From a virus: DNA of 60,345 nucleotides. The notes under the pieces are model-generated. The model searched no databases. It saw only the letters and a list, made by a program, of their open reading frames with translations, and was not told the DNA's origin. The stretch's first letter is position 1; each line of letters starts with the position of its first letter. Location: the IMG/VR virus record IMGVR_UViG_3300027861_000031, positions 1 through 60,345 of that record; one strand, 5' to 3'. Positions 1-7,671 of the stretch are shown piece by piece. Both the position numbers and the translations under genes were made by a program.

Positions 1-16
1 TCTCGAAAAGGAATGA
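1..16 (+). CDS. possible 3' end of an upstream gene
   Basis: The first bases can be read as the last codons of a gene (Leu-Glu-Lys-Glu-stop) ending four bases before the next start codon, which fits the tight packing seen downstream. Nothing else can be said from so short a stretch, and it could be chance. Confidence 0.25.
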
Positions 17-19
17 CAA

Positions 20-232
20 ATGTATTTAGGATTATTGAAGCAAGCTATGGAAAGGATTGGAATTGTACTGTTTTTTGCAGTAGTTATACTGATATTTTTA
101 GCGCCAACACTAATTTTGTGGTATAATGATATACACGCACCAGGGCTGCACACGGCAGGTCTAGGATTGTGGGCAACCTTTATTGTGTGGTTTATGACAG
201 GTGGAGAGAAAGATGAAGATTGTAGAAAGTAA
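20..232 (+). CDS. small membrane protein, unknown
   Basis: A 70-residue protein with a hydrophobic segment at about residues 13-33 and a second at about 45-59, then a short charged tail; probably a two-span inner-membrane protein. The start has a GGA-rich upstream sequence. It overlaps the next gene by 20 bases, so the two are probably translationally coupled. No family is recognised. Confidence 0.6.
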   Translation: MYLGLLKQAMERIGIVLFFAVVILIFLAPTLILWYNDIHAPGLHTAGLGLWATFIVWFMTGGEKDEDCRK

Positions 233-716
233 TGTTCGTAAATTAAACATATCAGGAATTAAACATTTAGACCCTATTTCTGTTTTCCTTGAAGATTTTG
301 AGCCAAGAAAAGGAAAGATAACTATAAGTTGTTATGATAAATCTTGGAACTCTTACTGGGGAGGGATGGGAGATAGCACTATAGCTGAATTTTTCACATC
401 ATGTGGCAATGATTATTTAGCTAAGAATCTATCTTCTATAAGGTCTTCTGTAACCGACTATGAATCTCTAGGAAAGAAAATGATAGAACACTACGGCGAT
501 GATATAGACTCTGAACTGGAAGATATTATAGAGTCTATGGGTGAAGAGTCTGGGGATTGGGACGCTTGGTTAAGGAACAATAATAAAACAATGGAAGAGG
601 TTTTCGGAGAAGAGTGGTGGGTCTATGGTATCCCTATTAAACCTAATCCTGAATATGAATACCTTTGTAGAATATTAGATACTGTTAAAGAGGCTTTAAA
701 AAATGAGCAAGAATAA
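213..716 (+). CDS. hypothetical acidic protein
   Basis: A 167-residue soluble, acidic protein of unrecognised family, with many Glu/Asp and Trp residues (for example a DWDAW stretch). The ATG at 213 is preferred over the in-frame codon at 201 because GGAGAG lies just before it. It overlaps both neighbours by a few bases, as in a cotranscribed cluster of small phage genes. No catalytic motif is visible. Confidence 0.6.
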   Translation: MKIVESNVRKLNISGIKHLDPISVFLEDFEPRKGKITISCYDKSWNSYWGGMGDSTIAEFFTSCGNDYLAKNLSSIRSSVTDYESLGKKMIEHYGDDIDSELEDIIESMGEESGDWDAWLRNNNKTMEEVFGEEWWVYGIPIKPNPEYEYLCRILDTVKEALKNEQE

Positions 717-1065
717 TGACGAAATAGATATGTTAGTCCAAACAAACCGATGGTACTATCACGACAAGAAGTTCTATAAAGGAACAGTTATACGTCAGTG
801 GGAATCTGAAGAGCCTAATAATGAATATGCTAATGGGGATATGGGGTATAAGTTTTACCCAGAAGGCTCAGACGCCTACTTGGTTCATAGCTTTGAGACG
901 TTTTTTGATGAAAACAATACGGCTGAAAACCCTACCGATCTCATGAACAAATTAACAAATTATAATAATGATCGAATGGCTGATATGGATAAACAAATCG
1001 AGCAGTTAGCTGATAAAAACTACGAAATACTACAAGCCTATAAGGAGTTTGCAGATGGAAAGTAA
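703..1065 (+). CDS. hypothetical protein
   Basis: A 120-residue protein rich in Asn, Asp and Tyr, with a helical, probably coiled-coil C-terminus (about residues 85-115). It overlaps the preceding gene by 14 bases and the following gene by 11, so coupled translation is likely. No family is recognised. Confidence 0.6.
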   Translation: MSKNNDEIDMLVQTNRWYYHDKKFYKGTVIRQWESEEPNNEYANGDMGYKFYPEGSDAYLVHSFETFFDENNTAENPTDLMNKLTNYNNDRMADMDKQIEQLADKNYEILQAYKEFADGK

Positions 1066-1273
1066 AGTTGAAAAAATATATACAATGACATTAAAACTAA
1101 ACGCCGCCGAAGTTAATTGGCTTAAAAGTCTTGTGCAAAACCCTATTAGGAGTGATTTTCATGAAGATGTAGGTGAAAGTGTTGAAGATGAGAATATGCG
1201 CCTTGCATTTTTTGAAGCTTTAGGTGGAAAGCGTTTTCAACCATACGGAAAACCAGAAGGAGTGATGGATTGA
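1055..1273 (+). CDS. hypothetical protein
   Basis: A 72-residue protein. AAGGAG upstream supports the ATG at 1055 rather than an in-frame TTG at 1049. The N-terminal half (KIYTMTLKLNAAEVNWL) reads like a short beta strand followed by a helix. No function can be assigned. It ends in TTGA, shared with the next start. Confidence 0.55.
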   Translation: MESKVEKIYTMTLKLNAAEVNWLKSLVQNPIRSDFHEDVGESVEDENMRLAFFEALGGKRFQPYGKPEGVMD

Positions 1274-1578
1274 AAGATTTAAGAGATAAAATCACACTAT
1301 ATCAATCCATAGTTGACGACTTTGACAGTATGAAGCAAGAAGTTGAATCTAAGGATAAAGAAATAATTAGACTTAAAAAAGTCATTACCAAGCTTGAAGC
1401 GGAGAAATACGCTCAAATCAAAAGATCGGAGTATGAGCAAAAGAACATTGCTGGTGATATTATGGAAGATGCTAAAAAGATAGTAGAAGGTGAAACAGAA
1501 ATGCCTCACGGTCATTATAGAGAGACTGTCAAGACCAAATCTAAATTTAACTTTACCCATAAGAAACAGGTAGGATAA
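1270..1578 (+). CDS. hypothetical coiled-coil protein
   Basis: A 102-residue highly charged protein, coiled coil over about residues 5-70 (heptad-like Leu/Ile among Lys and Glu), with a basic C-terminus. It starts with TTG overlapping the previous stop as TTGA and preceded by AAGGAGTG. This start arrangement recurs elsewhere in the window. Function unknown. Confidence 0.55.
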   Translation: MKDLRDKITLYQSIVDDFDSMKQEVESKDKEIIRLKKVITKLEAEKYAQIKRSEYEQKNIAGDIMEDAKKIVEGETEMPHGHYRETVKTKSKFNFTHKKQVG

Positions 1579-1579
1579 T

Positions 1580-1975
1580 ATTAAAGTAATCATAGCCGGC
1601 TCTAGATACTTCAAAGATTTCAAACGTTTAATAGATGAGTTGCTAAAAATTCAAAAAGATGTTACAATCGATGAGATAGTGAGCGGCGGCTGTGCAGGAG
1701 CTGACGAGTATGGAGAGAGTTTTGCTGAAATTTATGGTTTTCCAGTTAAAATTTTTAACCCTAATTGGAAGGCTCACGGCAAGGCTGCTGGACCAATTAG
1801 AAATAAGTTGATGGCAGAGTATGGGGATATGTTAGTGCTGTTTTGGGACGGTAAGTCTAAAGGCTCTGGTAATATGTTAAAAACTATGCAAAGCTTGAAT
1901 AAGAAATGTATAGAAGTTATTGTGGAGATTGAAGAAGGAACTCCACCTAAGAAAAGAAGAGTACAATTTAAATAG
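1580..1975 (+). CDS. DUF2493 / SLOG-family protein with apparent ATT start
   Basis: A 131-residue Rossmann-like protein of the YspA/DUF2493 branch of the SLOG superfamily, whose members are predicted to bind nucleotides or nucleotide-derived ligands. The diagnostic pieces are present: N-terminal VIIAGSR strand-loop, a GGCAGAD motif (about residues 40-46) and a C-terminal IEV strand. A TTG at 1640 would delete the first strand and the AGSR loop; the family start instead fits an ATT codon at 1580, five to six bases after AGG, and no ATG, GTG or TTG lies between the upstream in-frame stop and that point. The family assignment is firm, the ATT start probable, the biological role unknown. Confidence 0.75.
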   Translation: MKVIIAGSRYFKDFKRLIDELLKIQKDVTIDEIVSGGCAGADEYGESFAEIYGFPVKIFNPNWKAHGKAAGPIRNKLMAEYGDMLVLFWDGKSKGSGNMLKTMQSLNKKCIEVIVEIEEGTPPKKRRVQFK

Positions 1976-1983
1976 GAGAACAA

Positions 1984-2169
1984 ATGAAATTTGCAGACTA
2001 TAAAAAAGATGTACAAACTTTAATCTTCGATTTAATCGATCTCAAGCAAAGAGCTTTAAAGCTGAATTTAGGTAAAACTACACAAGCTATTGATAAGGCT
2101 ACACAAGCTATTGGGTGGGAGTTGGGTGATAAGATTGAACAACATCAAAAGAAAGCTGAGGAAATGTGA
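1984..2169 (+). CDS. small hypothetical helical protein
   Basis: A 61-residue, mostly helical protein with a short internal repeat (TQAIDKATQAIGW). AGGAGAA precedes the ATG. It overlaps the next start by four bases (GTGA). No family recognised. Confidence 0.55.
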   Translation: MKFADYKKDVQTLIFDLIDLKQRALKLNLGKTTQAIDKATQAIGWELGDKIEQHQKKAEEM

Positions 2170-2561
2170 AATTTAAACTAATTAGAAATTCCAGTACAGA
2201 CATATGTGAATATGAAGAGTCAGATAAGATGTATTGTCCTGAAGGCTCTAATGTGTATCAGGAGCGTGAGTTTCTACCAAACCTGACATTTTACAGATAT
2301 AGTGATAATAGCTATGGTATGATGAGCGTTAATCTAGCGAAGTTTAAAGCTGTTAGGGAAACTCCTTGCGGATATTGGATATTAAAATTTAATAAAGAAA
2401 AGTGGATTCCAAAAAATAGTCGTAAAAGGTTTTGCTATCCTACAAAGGAAGAGGCGTGGCACAACTTTAAATGTCGAAAAAAGAAACAGCTTCAAATACT
2501 TGAAGCGAGAGTGGAAAGCGTTAAGTCAGCAATTCAGCTAATCAAAGAAATAGAGGAATAA
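2166..2561 (+). CDS. hypothetical protein
   Basis: A 131-residue protein starting at GTG behind GAGGAAAT and overlapping the previous stop. Tyr-, Lys- and Cys-containing, with a basic stretch (CRKKKQ) near residue 103 and a helical tail. No motif for an enzyme is apparent. Confidence 0.55.
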   Translation: MKFKLIRNSSTDICEYEESDKMYCPEGSNVYQEREFLPNLTFYRYSDNSYGMMSVNLAKFKAVRETPCGYWILKFNKEKWIPKNSRKRFCYPTKEEAWHNFKCRKKKQLQILEARVESVKSAIQLIKEIEE

Positions 2562-2806
2562 TGAAGTTTAAACTAATAATATTACTAATCCTGTTAAGTT
2601 CTTGTAACAATAAAAAATGCCACTACCTTGTAAAGGAAGTGGGAAAATGTACATCAGACACTCTATTTCATTCTGGAAAATGTATGTTGAAGTTAGACAA
2701 CGGAAAAATTATAAAAGCGACAGGGTTATATATGGCAGGACAAACTTACACCGAATACTACTGCTCGGATAAAGAATATGAGCGAAGAAATAGAGGAAAA
2801 CAGTGA
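2561..2806 (+). CDS. small predicted lipoprotein
   Basis: An 81-residue protein with a type II signal peptide: basic start (MKFK), hydrophobic core and a lipobox ending LLSSC at Cys15. The mature part carries several more cysteines (CHY, GKC, GKC, YYC) that could form disulfides in the periplasm. Phage lipoproteins of this kind can be spanin subunits or superinfection-exclusion factors, but nothing here decides between them. Confidence 0.65.
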   Translation: MKFKLIILLILLSSCNNKKCHYLVKEVGKCTSDTLFHSGKCMLKLDNGKIIKATGLYMAGQTYTEYYCSDKEYERRNRGKQ

Positions 2807-3105
2807 TAACAGATAGAGCAACAGCTACTATTGGAGATGCCAAAATTTACGGAACTATAAGAATGATCTTCGGCGGCGTTGTATTTTCTGGTGGCTATGT
2901 AAAGCTAAAGAAGCCGCTCAAAAACCCTATAGCTACTTTACTGAAAAGACTAAACAAAGACAAAAAATGTACCATTACAGACGCTGACGGTAAGGTATGG
3001 TCAAACAAAGACCGCTCTTATAATCTTGTAAGATACAGTATAGGGATACAGAGTAATCCTATAAGATACAACATAAGCTTCACAATAGAGGAAAAAAATG
3101 AATAA
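2803..3105 (+). CDS. hypothetical protein
   Basis: A 100-residue protein starting at GTG after AGAGGAAAA and overlapping the preceding stop. It looks beta-rich (alternating hydrophobic residues, GTIRMIFGGVVFSGG). No family recognised. Confidence 0.55.
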   Translation: MITDRATATIGDAKIYGTIRMIFGGVVFSGGYVKLKKPLKNPIATLLKRLNKDKKCTITDADGKVWSNKDRSYNLVRYSIGIQSNPIRYNISFTIEEKNE

Positions 3106-3466
3106 CGACAAAGTATTTTCTTATAGAAATCTACACCGTAAAGGTGTTGTGTGGTCTATAAAGTCCTGTAAAACAGGTCTTGTAGTTGCTAGAGAAAAAT
3201 ACGTTATCTTCCGTGACGTAGAGCTTAAAGTCTCTAAGGCTGGTCATCTTAGGGTTATTGACCAGAAAAGAAAAAACGTACATGCAGGAGTTAAAGGTGT
3301 TCGTATTAAGTACCATCCAAAGAATCGTACTTGGATTCGAGCCAGGTATAACCCGTATGATTTTACGAAAAAACAAACGCCGGTCTTTAAAGATATGGAC
3401 GGCAACCCAATATTAACTTGTAAGTACGCTAAGCTTTGTAAGACAGGGCTTTACGTAAGTTTATAA
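3098..3466 (+). CDS. hypothetical basic protein
   Basis: A 122-residue very basic protein (many Lys and Arg throughout), likely nucleic-acid binding but without a recognisable domain. It overlaps the preceding gene by eight bases. It is the last gene before an extended -10 promoter-like element. Confidence 0.55.
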   Translation: MNNDKVFSYRNLHRKGVVWSIKSCKTGLVVAREKYVIFRDVELKVSKAGHLRVIDQKRKNVHAGVKGVRIKYHPKNRTWIRARYNPYDFTKKQTPVFKDMDGNPILTCKYAKLCKTGLYVSL

Positions 3467-3467
3467 G

Positions 3468-3480
3468 TTGTGGTATTATG
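3468..3480 (+). promoter_or_regulatory. extended -10 promoter-like element
   Basis: TTGTGGTATTATG, a member of the recurrent class described in the findings: TG one base ahead of TATTAT. It lies between two genes, but the -10 is so close to the Shine-Dalgarno (GAGGAGG at 3484-3490) that the leader would be almost nil. It is therefore the least certain member of the class. Confidence 0.45.
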
Positions 3481-3495
3481 CTTGAGGAGGTAGTA

Positions 3496-4113
3496 ATGAA
3501 CGGATTAAGACTTGACGACTTTATACAATGGGCAAAATCTTACCCAAAGGTTTTACGCCTACTGGAAATTCCTGGCGTAGTTTTGGCTGGAGGCGCTATT
3601 CGTGATTTTATCACGAAATCTGAACCAAAAGACTTCGACTTTTTCTTTCTTCATCAGACAGCTCTAGATCAGGCTCGAATATTGATGTATGGAACTAATG
3701 GAAGTTTTACAGCATATACTCAAACATTTAAATTGCATAACTGTGATATTCAATTTGTTCATAAACAGTTCTATACGTCGCCTAACAGCATTATAGCTGA
3801 CTTTGATTTTGATATTGTAAGATTCGCAGTATCTAAGAATGGAATTATATCAGGTAATGGCGCATTGTCTAGCATCGCTCTTAAGAAAATATCAGTCAAC
3901 CTTATTACAAAACCTTTTGACTCGTTGAAAAGATTGCAAAAATATACCCGTCTTGACTATGACGTTCAAGAAGCTTATATTTATATCTTAGATATATTAA
4001 AAACAACACCACCAAAGCTTGCTCTGGATGCTGAGTTTTATGAAGGGGTTGGTGAGGTTGATGAAGAGGTTGATTTAAGATTTGAAATGCACCCTGACGA
4101 TATACCGTTTTAG
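3496..4113 (+). CDS. CCA/poly(A) polymerase head-like nucleotidyltransferase
   Basis: A 205-residue protein with the signature of the class II CCA-adding/poly(A) polymerase head: AGGAIRD at residues 31-37 followed by KDFDFFF at 45-51, where the two Asp (46 and 48) would bind catalytic metal. The later RRDFTINAL-type motif of true CCA enzymes is not obvious, so substrate and reaction are uncertain; it could add a nucleotide to RNA or protein, or be a toxin-like NTase. The start chosen is the ATG behind GAGGAGG. It is the first of four predicted nucleotidyltransferases in the window. Confidence 0.6.
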   Translation: MNGLRLDDFIQWAKSYPKVLRLLEIPGVVLAGGAIRDFITKSEPKDFDFFFLHQTALDQARILMYGTNGSFTAYTQTFKLHNCDIQFVHKQFYTSPNSIIADFDFDIVRFAVSKNGIISGNGALSSIALKKISVNLITKPFDSLKRLQKYTRLDYDVQEAYIYILDILKTTPPKLALDAEFYEGVGEVDEEVDLRFEMHPDDIPF

Positions 4114-4121
4114 GAGAAAAT

Positions 4122-4322
4122 ATGAAACTTTTAATTTTACTAATGTTTTTACTAATTATCTCGTCCTGCTCCTCTACTAAGCATGTTCAGGTGCAGCCGG
4201 TAAAACCAATATATCAAACTAAAAGCGATAGATATGCTGCCTGTGTTGATATGTTTTCCCTGGAAGGTGAGCGCAAAAGAAAGCTCAGAGCCTTCTGTAA
4301 CTACCATGTGAGTAATATATGA
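4122..4322 (+). CDS. small predicted lipoprotein
   Basis: A 66-residue protein with an N-terminal lipoprotein signal (long Leu/Ile core, lipobox LIISSC, Cys16). The mature part is about 50 residues, charged, with two further cysteines. AGGAGAA precedes the ATG. It overlaps the next gene by four bases. Role unknown; exported to the periplasm or outer membrane by prediction. Confidence 0.65.
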   Translation: MKLLILLMFLLIISSCSSTKHVQVQPVKPIYQTKSDRYAACVDMFSLEGERKRKLRAFCNYHVSNI

Positions 4323-4486
4323 AAGAAACAATTGAAATCACTTTAGATAATGGAATAAAAAAAGAGATTAAAACTAAAAATCTCACTGAATGTCCAGACT
4401 GTAAAGAACAGTCAGTTCGAGCTAAAGAGATGTGCGAAGGTGGCGGCGTCACTTGCATAAAGTGTAGCTACTGGTTTTGCTATTAG
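4319..4486 (+). CDS. small zinc-ribbon protein
   Basis: A 55-residue protein starting at the ATG that overlaps the previous stop (ATGA). It contains CPDC at about residues 25-28 and CIKC plus a later Cys in CSYWFC, which fits a zinc ribbon. Stop at 4484-4486. Such minimal ribbons usually bind nucleic acid or protein; the function is unknown. Confidence 0.55.
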   Translation: MKETIEITLDNGIKKEIKTKNLTECPDCKEQSVRAKEMCEGGGVTCIKCSYWFCY

Positions 4487-4494
4487 GAGAGGGT

Positions 4495-4833
4495 ATGAAA
4501 GACATATTAGAAAAAATAGAATGGGCGAAAATGACCATTAACGAGCGCCTAGAGTTTGGGATGGGTGACACAAAAGAGGCTGCTTACTCCAGAGAGCGCC
4601 GAGCCTGTGCTGTTTTAATGGATTGTAAGAGGGCTATTTTAGACCTGCAAGAGAAGACGGACGCTTTAGAAAAAGAAGTTAATATGTATAGAGCATCTGA
4701 AAAACTTCTTGATGCTGGAATATCGGGAAGCCATCTAGAGGTAGGTAAAGCCCTAGCAAAACAAGTTATTAAGCTTAAAAAAGAAATCGAGAGACTGAAA
4801 GGCTCCAAACAAAACCCTTCATCAAACGCTTAA
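4495..4833 (+). CDS. hypothetical coiled-coil protein
   Basis: A 112-residue helical protein with coiled-coil potential at about residues 45-70 and 88-105. The ATG at 4495 is chosen over the upstream in-frame codon at 4477 because GGAGAGGGT precedes it. A short basic tail ends the protein. No family recognised. Confidence 0.55.
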   Translation: MKDILEKIEWAKMTINERLEFGMGDTKEAAYSRERRACAVLMDCKRAILDLQEKTDALEKEVNMYRASEKLLDAGISGSHLEVGKALAKQVIKLKKEIERLKGSKQNPSSNA

Positions 4834-4841
4834 GGAAAAAC

Positions 4842-5002
4842 ATGGACGACAATAAACAATTAATTCACTATCTAAATGCTATATTCATATGTTGGAATTC
4901 AATAAAAGAAATCGAGATGACGTATATGCCCGTTATTACGATAAGAAAATTCCAGAAGTCCAAAAAGAAATTGAAAAACTTAAAGAAAAGACTTGCAAAT
5001 AA
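4842..5002 (+). pseudogene. small gene with probable single-base frameshift
   Basis: Translation from the ATG at 4842 (AAGGAA upstream) is plausible for about 22 codons and then becomes unlike a protein if the frame is kept. The -1 frame from there reads as a charged helical protein ending EIEKLKEKTCK with a stop at 5000-5002. One extra A in the A4 run at 4904-4907 would join the two into a 53-residue protein. So this is either a decayed gene, a programmed frameshift, or a homopolymer error in the sequence. The uninterrupted frame from 4842 runs on to 5114 and overlaps the next real gene, which argues against it. Confidence 0.45.
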
Positions 5003-5037
5003 ATTTGTTTCATGTATTATAGTTGTAGGAGGTTCTT

Positions 5038-5211
5038 ATGAGCAAAGTATACGATTATCACTTGGAAATGTTAGAAATGGAAGAATGTATGGACTGGTGC
5101 CGTTCTCGAGATGAAGAGCTACTTCAAGCCCAAGAAGAAGGCTATGGAATGGAAAACATGGAGCCAAACAAAGCGAAAGAGTTTGCCCGTAAATTAGCGG
5201 AGATTGCGTAA
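5038..5211 (+). CDS. small acidic hypothetical protein
   Basis: A 57-residue acidic helical protein rich in Met and Glu, starting at an ATG with a strong GTAGGAGG Shine-Dalgarno. Its stop overlaps the following ATG (TAATG). No family recognised; the excellent ribosome-binding site and coupling support it as real. Confidence 0.6.
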   Translation: MSKVYDYHLEMLEMEECMDWCRSRDEELLQAQEEGYGMENMEPNKAKEFARKLAEIA

Positions 5212-5570
5212 TGTTTATTAAAGAAACGATGGTATTGATCGGACTGTCCGTAGCTCGAGAGAGAGTTGCTAAGGGTGAAGACGTACACAAAAGAAGTAAA
5301 AGTGGAAGATGTGGTGTTGACTATGAGAGGGTTGAGGAAGGAGATACGTTAGTTGCTGGAAACCTTTATAAAGAGTTGAAGATTAGGGAAAATAACTTAT
5401 TTATGAAGAGCGGATTGAGTGCTAAAAAGTTAAAAGACGGTTCAGTTGAGTTTGGTATTTATATGGATTACGACATTTACGAGACTGAGATTGATAAAGA
5501 ATCTTCAGCAGAACTGGTAAATTTTCTTAAGAAGCCATTCAATTCGATTGAAGAAGAGGAGATTGCGTAG
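5211..5570 (+). CDS. hypothetical protein
   Basis: A 119-residue protein overlapping both neighbours by one base. Mixed alpha/beta composition, with an acidic C-terminus (EEEEIA). No recognised domain. Confidence 0.55.
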   Translation: MFIKETMVLIGLSVARERVAKGEDVHKRSKSGRCGVDYERVEEGDTLVAGNLYKELKIRENNLFMKSGLSAKKLKDGSVEFGIYMDYDIYETEIDKESSAELVNFLKKPFNSIEEEEIA

Positions 5571-5839
5571 TGGAAGCTTTTGGAGGAATAGTGATAGGAA
5601 TAGGAAGTGATGTTTATACAGTGCATGAAGGTGCTTACCATGAAGGTGAGAGTCTTGAATCAGTACACGCATCAAAAGAAGGCGCTGAAGAAAGGTTGCG
5701 AAAGATTACCGCTAAAAAATGTGGTGGAAGTGAGTATCACGGTCAACTTGAAGAGAGCTTTAGAAATGGTCAGTTGTTTGCTGAAACAAGCGCTTCAGAC
5801 TCATACTGGTATGTTAAACAGTCATCCTTGGAGAAATAA
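5570..5839 (+). CDS. hypothetical protein
   Basis: An 89-residue protein starting at GTG that overlaps the previous TAG and follows GAAGAGGAG. The sequence resembles a compact alpha/beta fold (GGIVIGIGSDVYTV start). Function unknown. Confidence 0.55.
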   Translation: MEAFGGIVIGIGSDVYTVHEGAYHEGESLESVHASKEGAEERLRKITAKKCGGSEYHGQLEESFRNGQLFAETSASDSYWYVKQSSLEK

Positions 5840-6090
5840 TGAAAAAATCACACGCCGCTTTAATGATTGCTGAATGTCTTATCGACCCTCACTATCCAGA
5901 CGACACCATAAAAGAAGCTGAATATATATTAAATAAACTAATTAAATGTGGAATTGAAGCGCCACAGATCGTAAACCCTGACTTAGAAGGTGAATACAAA
6001 GACCATTGGGATTGGGTAGATAGTGGGGTTCATTATCCAAATCATGTAGACCATGGAAAAGAATATTATATAAGGGTGTGGGAAAAATGA
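5839..6090 (+). CDS. hypothetical protein
   Basis: An 83-residue protein, His-, Asp- and Tyr-rich in its second half (DHWDWVDSG, HYPNHVDHG). Overlaps the previous stop (TAATG) and the next start (ATGA). No family recognised. Confidence 0.55.
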   Translation: MKKSHAALMIAECLIDPHYPDDTIKEAEYILNKLIKCGIEAPQIVNPDLEGEYKDHWDWVDSGVHYPNHVDHGKEYYIRVWEK

Positions 6091-6287
6091 TTAAAACAGA
6101 ATATAACGAAACATTTCCAGTACACGGCGGCGAAATGTGTGCAGGGTGCTTTAGAGGCGGTACAAACTATTGGAACGTAGAAAAAGATGTACCAGTATGT
6201 ACTACATGTTCTGTAACTTTAGATATTGAAGACTTGCCGTCTAAAACTAAATGGTTAAAAGCCTTAGATCAGTTGGAGGGAAAATGA
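6087..6287 (+). CDS. small zinc-finger-like protein
   Basis: A 66-residue protein with two Cys pairs, CAGC and CTTC, separated by about 20 residues, fitting a zinc-binding fold. The ATG at 6087 overlaps the previous stop as ATGA and is preferred to a GTG three codons upstream. Its last bases overlap the next start. Role unknown. Confidence 0.55.
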   Translation: MIKTEYNETFPVHGGEMCAGCFRGGTNYWNVEKDVPVCTTCSVTLDIEDLPSKTKWLKALDQLEGK

Positions 6288-6508
6288 TTAAGGAGAAATG
6301 GGCGGTAATGGGTAGCGGATATCATGCCTATATTAAAAAACTAGCCCCTGATTTTGACGCCGAAAATTCTGAAGTTGCCGTTTTAAATTCCTTTTCAAGA
6401 GCAAAAAAATGTATTGATGATATGTGTGAAGAACAAATCAGATTTTATAAAAATCTTAGAAAAAGAAATAGGGCAGAAAGAAGAAAAGACTTTAAGGAGA
6501 AAACATGA
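6284..6508 (+). CDS. hypothetical protein with basic C-terminus
   Basis: A 74-residue protein. The ATG at 6284 follows TTGGAGGG and overlaps the previous stop. The C-terminal 20 residues are strongly basic (LRKRNRAERRKD), which suggests nucleic-acid contact. No domain recognised. Confidence 0.55.
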   Translation: MIKEKWAVMGSGYHAYIKKLAPDFDAENSEVAVLNSFSRAKKCIDDMCEEQIRFYKNLRKRNRAERRKDFKEKT

Positions 6509-6705
6509 GCGAAGAATTAAAGTATGCGCAAAAACAGCTAAGAGGTTCGATAAACAGTGAACACTACAACAACACTCTTGAAGATAAAATAGAAGTTATT
6601 CAAGAAGCTTTAGTTGCTATTATAGATAGCTTGCTAGAAGACTATGAAGAGGAAGAAGAGTATGGAGAAGGCTACTGCGGTGGTCAGGAGGGTTGTTGTG
6701 AATAA
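6505..6705 (+). CDS. small acidic protein
   Basis: A 66-residue protein; helical N-terminus and a very acidic, Gly- and Cys-containing tail (DYEEEEEYGEG, then CGG and CCE). Preceded by AAGGAGAAAAC. Function unknown. Confidence 0.55.
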   Translation: MSEELKYAQKQLRGSINSEHYNNTLEDKIEVIQEALVAIIDSLLEDYEEEEEYGEGYCGGQEGCCE

Positions 6706-6997
6706 ATACTTTTTAACATTAATGTTTGTAAATGAAAACGGCTACAAAAATCTTAACTGTAGAGGCTACTTCTCTAAGTTTGAAGACGCTGAGAACTTTC
6801 TGCTAGAGAATTGGGAAGGATTGCACGAGTATTGGAACAATACGGCTGTGATTGAAAGCATTCCTGAAGGACATATTGATAATATTGTCATGGATAAGAG
6901 GGTTGAACAAGTATGGTATAGCACTGAGGATATGGATGTAAAACCAACTAGGTGTGATAATCCACTACGGCTAAAAATAGGCTGCTACGCTTTTTAA
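6698..6997 (+). CDS. hypothetical protein
   Basis: A 99-residue protein. The GTG at 6698 is chosen because CAGGAGG lies just before it; an in-frame ATG at 6644 would lie deep in the previous gene without a ribosome-binding site. Alpha/beta composition (NKYFLTLMFV start). No family recognised. Confidence 0.55.
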   Translation: MNKYFLTLMFVNENGYKNLNCRGYFSKFEDAENFLLENWEGLHEYWNNTAVIESIPEGHIDNIVMDKRVEQVWYSTEDMDVKPTRCDNPLRLKIGCYAF

Positions 6998-7006
6998 GGA
7001 GAATTT

Positions 7007-7309
7007 ATGAGTAAACTAACTTTAGTTGAATATGTTGAGAAACACCCTCACCTAGAAACTGAGATTGGTGGTATGATAGTTGAATTAACCAACAGATGCG
7101 CTACTAACTGGGATTTGTTTAATCACTTGATATTGACTGAAAAAATGTTTGAAGACGTATCTACATTGTCACCTAACAATAGAACTGCGGTTTACAATCT
7201 TCTATCAAGGACTTTCTACGTTTCAATACTATGCAGCTTAATATGGAAATTATTTCAAAAACCTTTTCAGTATTTTTATAAAATTACTGGCGGTCCAGGT
7301 GTTCTATGA
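7007..7309 (+). CDS. hypothetical protein with C-terminal hydrophobic segment
   Basis: A 100-residue protein: soluble helical N-terminus and a hydrophobic stretch at about residues 70-82 that may be a membrane anchor. AAGGAGAAT precedes the ATG. Ends overlapping the next start (ATGA). Function unknown. Confidence 0.55.
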   Translation: MSKLTLVEYVEKHPHLETEIGGMIVELTNRCATNWDLFNHLILTEKMFEDVSTLSPNNRTAVYNLLSRTFYVSILCSLIWKLFQKPFQYFYKITGGPGVL

Positions 7310-7671
7310 GTAAACTACAAAAGCTTGGAGCAAGCTGTAAAATACATCACAAATTTCTAATAGAACAGATAGAAAACGTGAAGAGGGCAAAAGACTCTCT
7401 TAAAATAGCAGAAAAAAGAGAAGATAAGCTTCGTGATTTTTTCTATAGCGAATGTAATAACTACAATATGGAAAAATACCAAGTTAAGCCAGGCGATGTG
7501 ATTGAGTGTGATGGAGATGAATTTCAATTCGTAGGATTCTCACCAAATTCTTCTAGTCCTTTGGTTAAGTATAAGCTCAAGAGCGGCAAGTGGAGTAAAA
7601 ATACTTTGCATCTTTTTCTATACGATTGGGAAAAGAAAACTAATAAACTAGAACTGAGAGGTAAGTTGTAA
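7306..7671 (+). CDS. hypothetical protein
   Basis: A 121-residue protein: a coiled-coil N-terminal half (about residues 15-50) followed by a small beta-rich domain (PGDVIECDGDEFQFVGF) that looks like an SH3- or KOW-like barrel. No exact family recognised. Confidence 0.5.
   Translation: MSKLQKLGASCKIHHKFLIEQIENVKRAKDSLKIAEKREDKLRDFFYSECNNYNMEKYQVKPGDVIECDGDEFQFVGFSPNSSSPLVKYKLKSGKWSKNTLHLFLYDWEKKTNKLELRGKL

Noticed and set aside
5005-5020. TTCATGTATTATAG, considered as another extended -10 promoter before 5038
   Set aside because: It lacks the GTGG element and correct TG spacing seen in the class; left out for lack of support.
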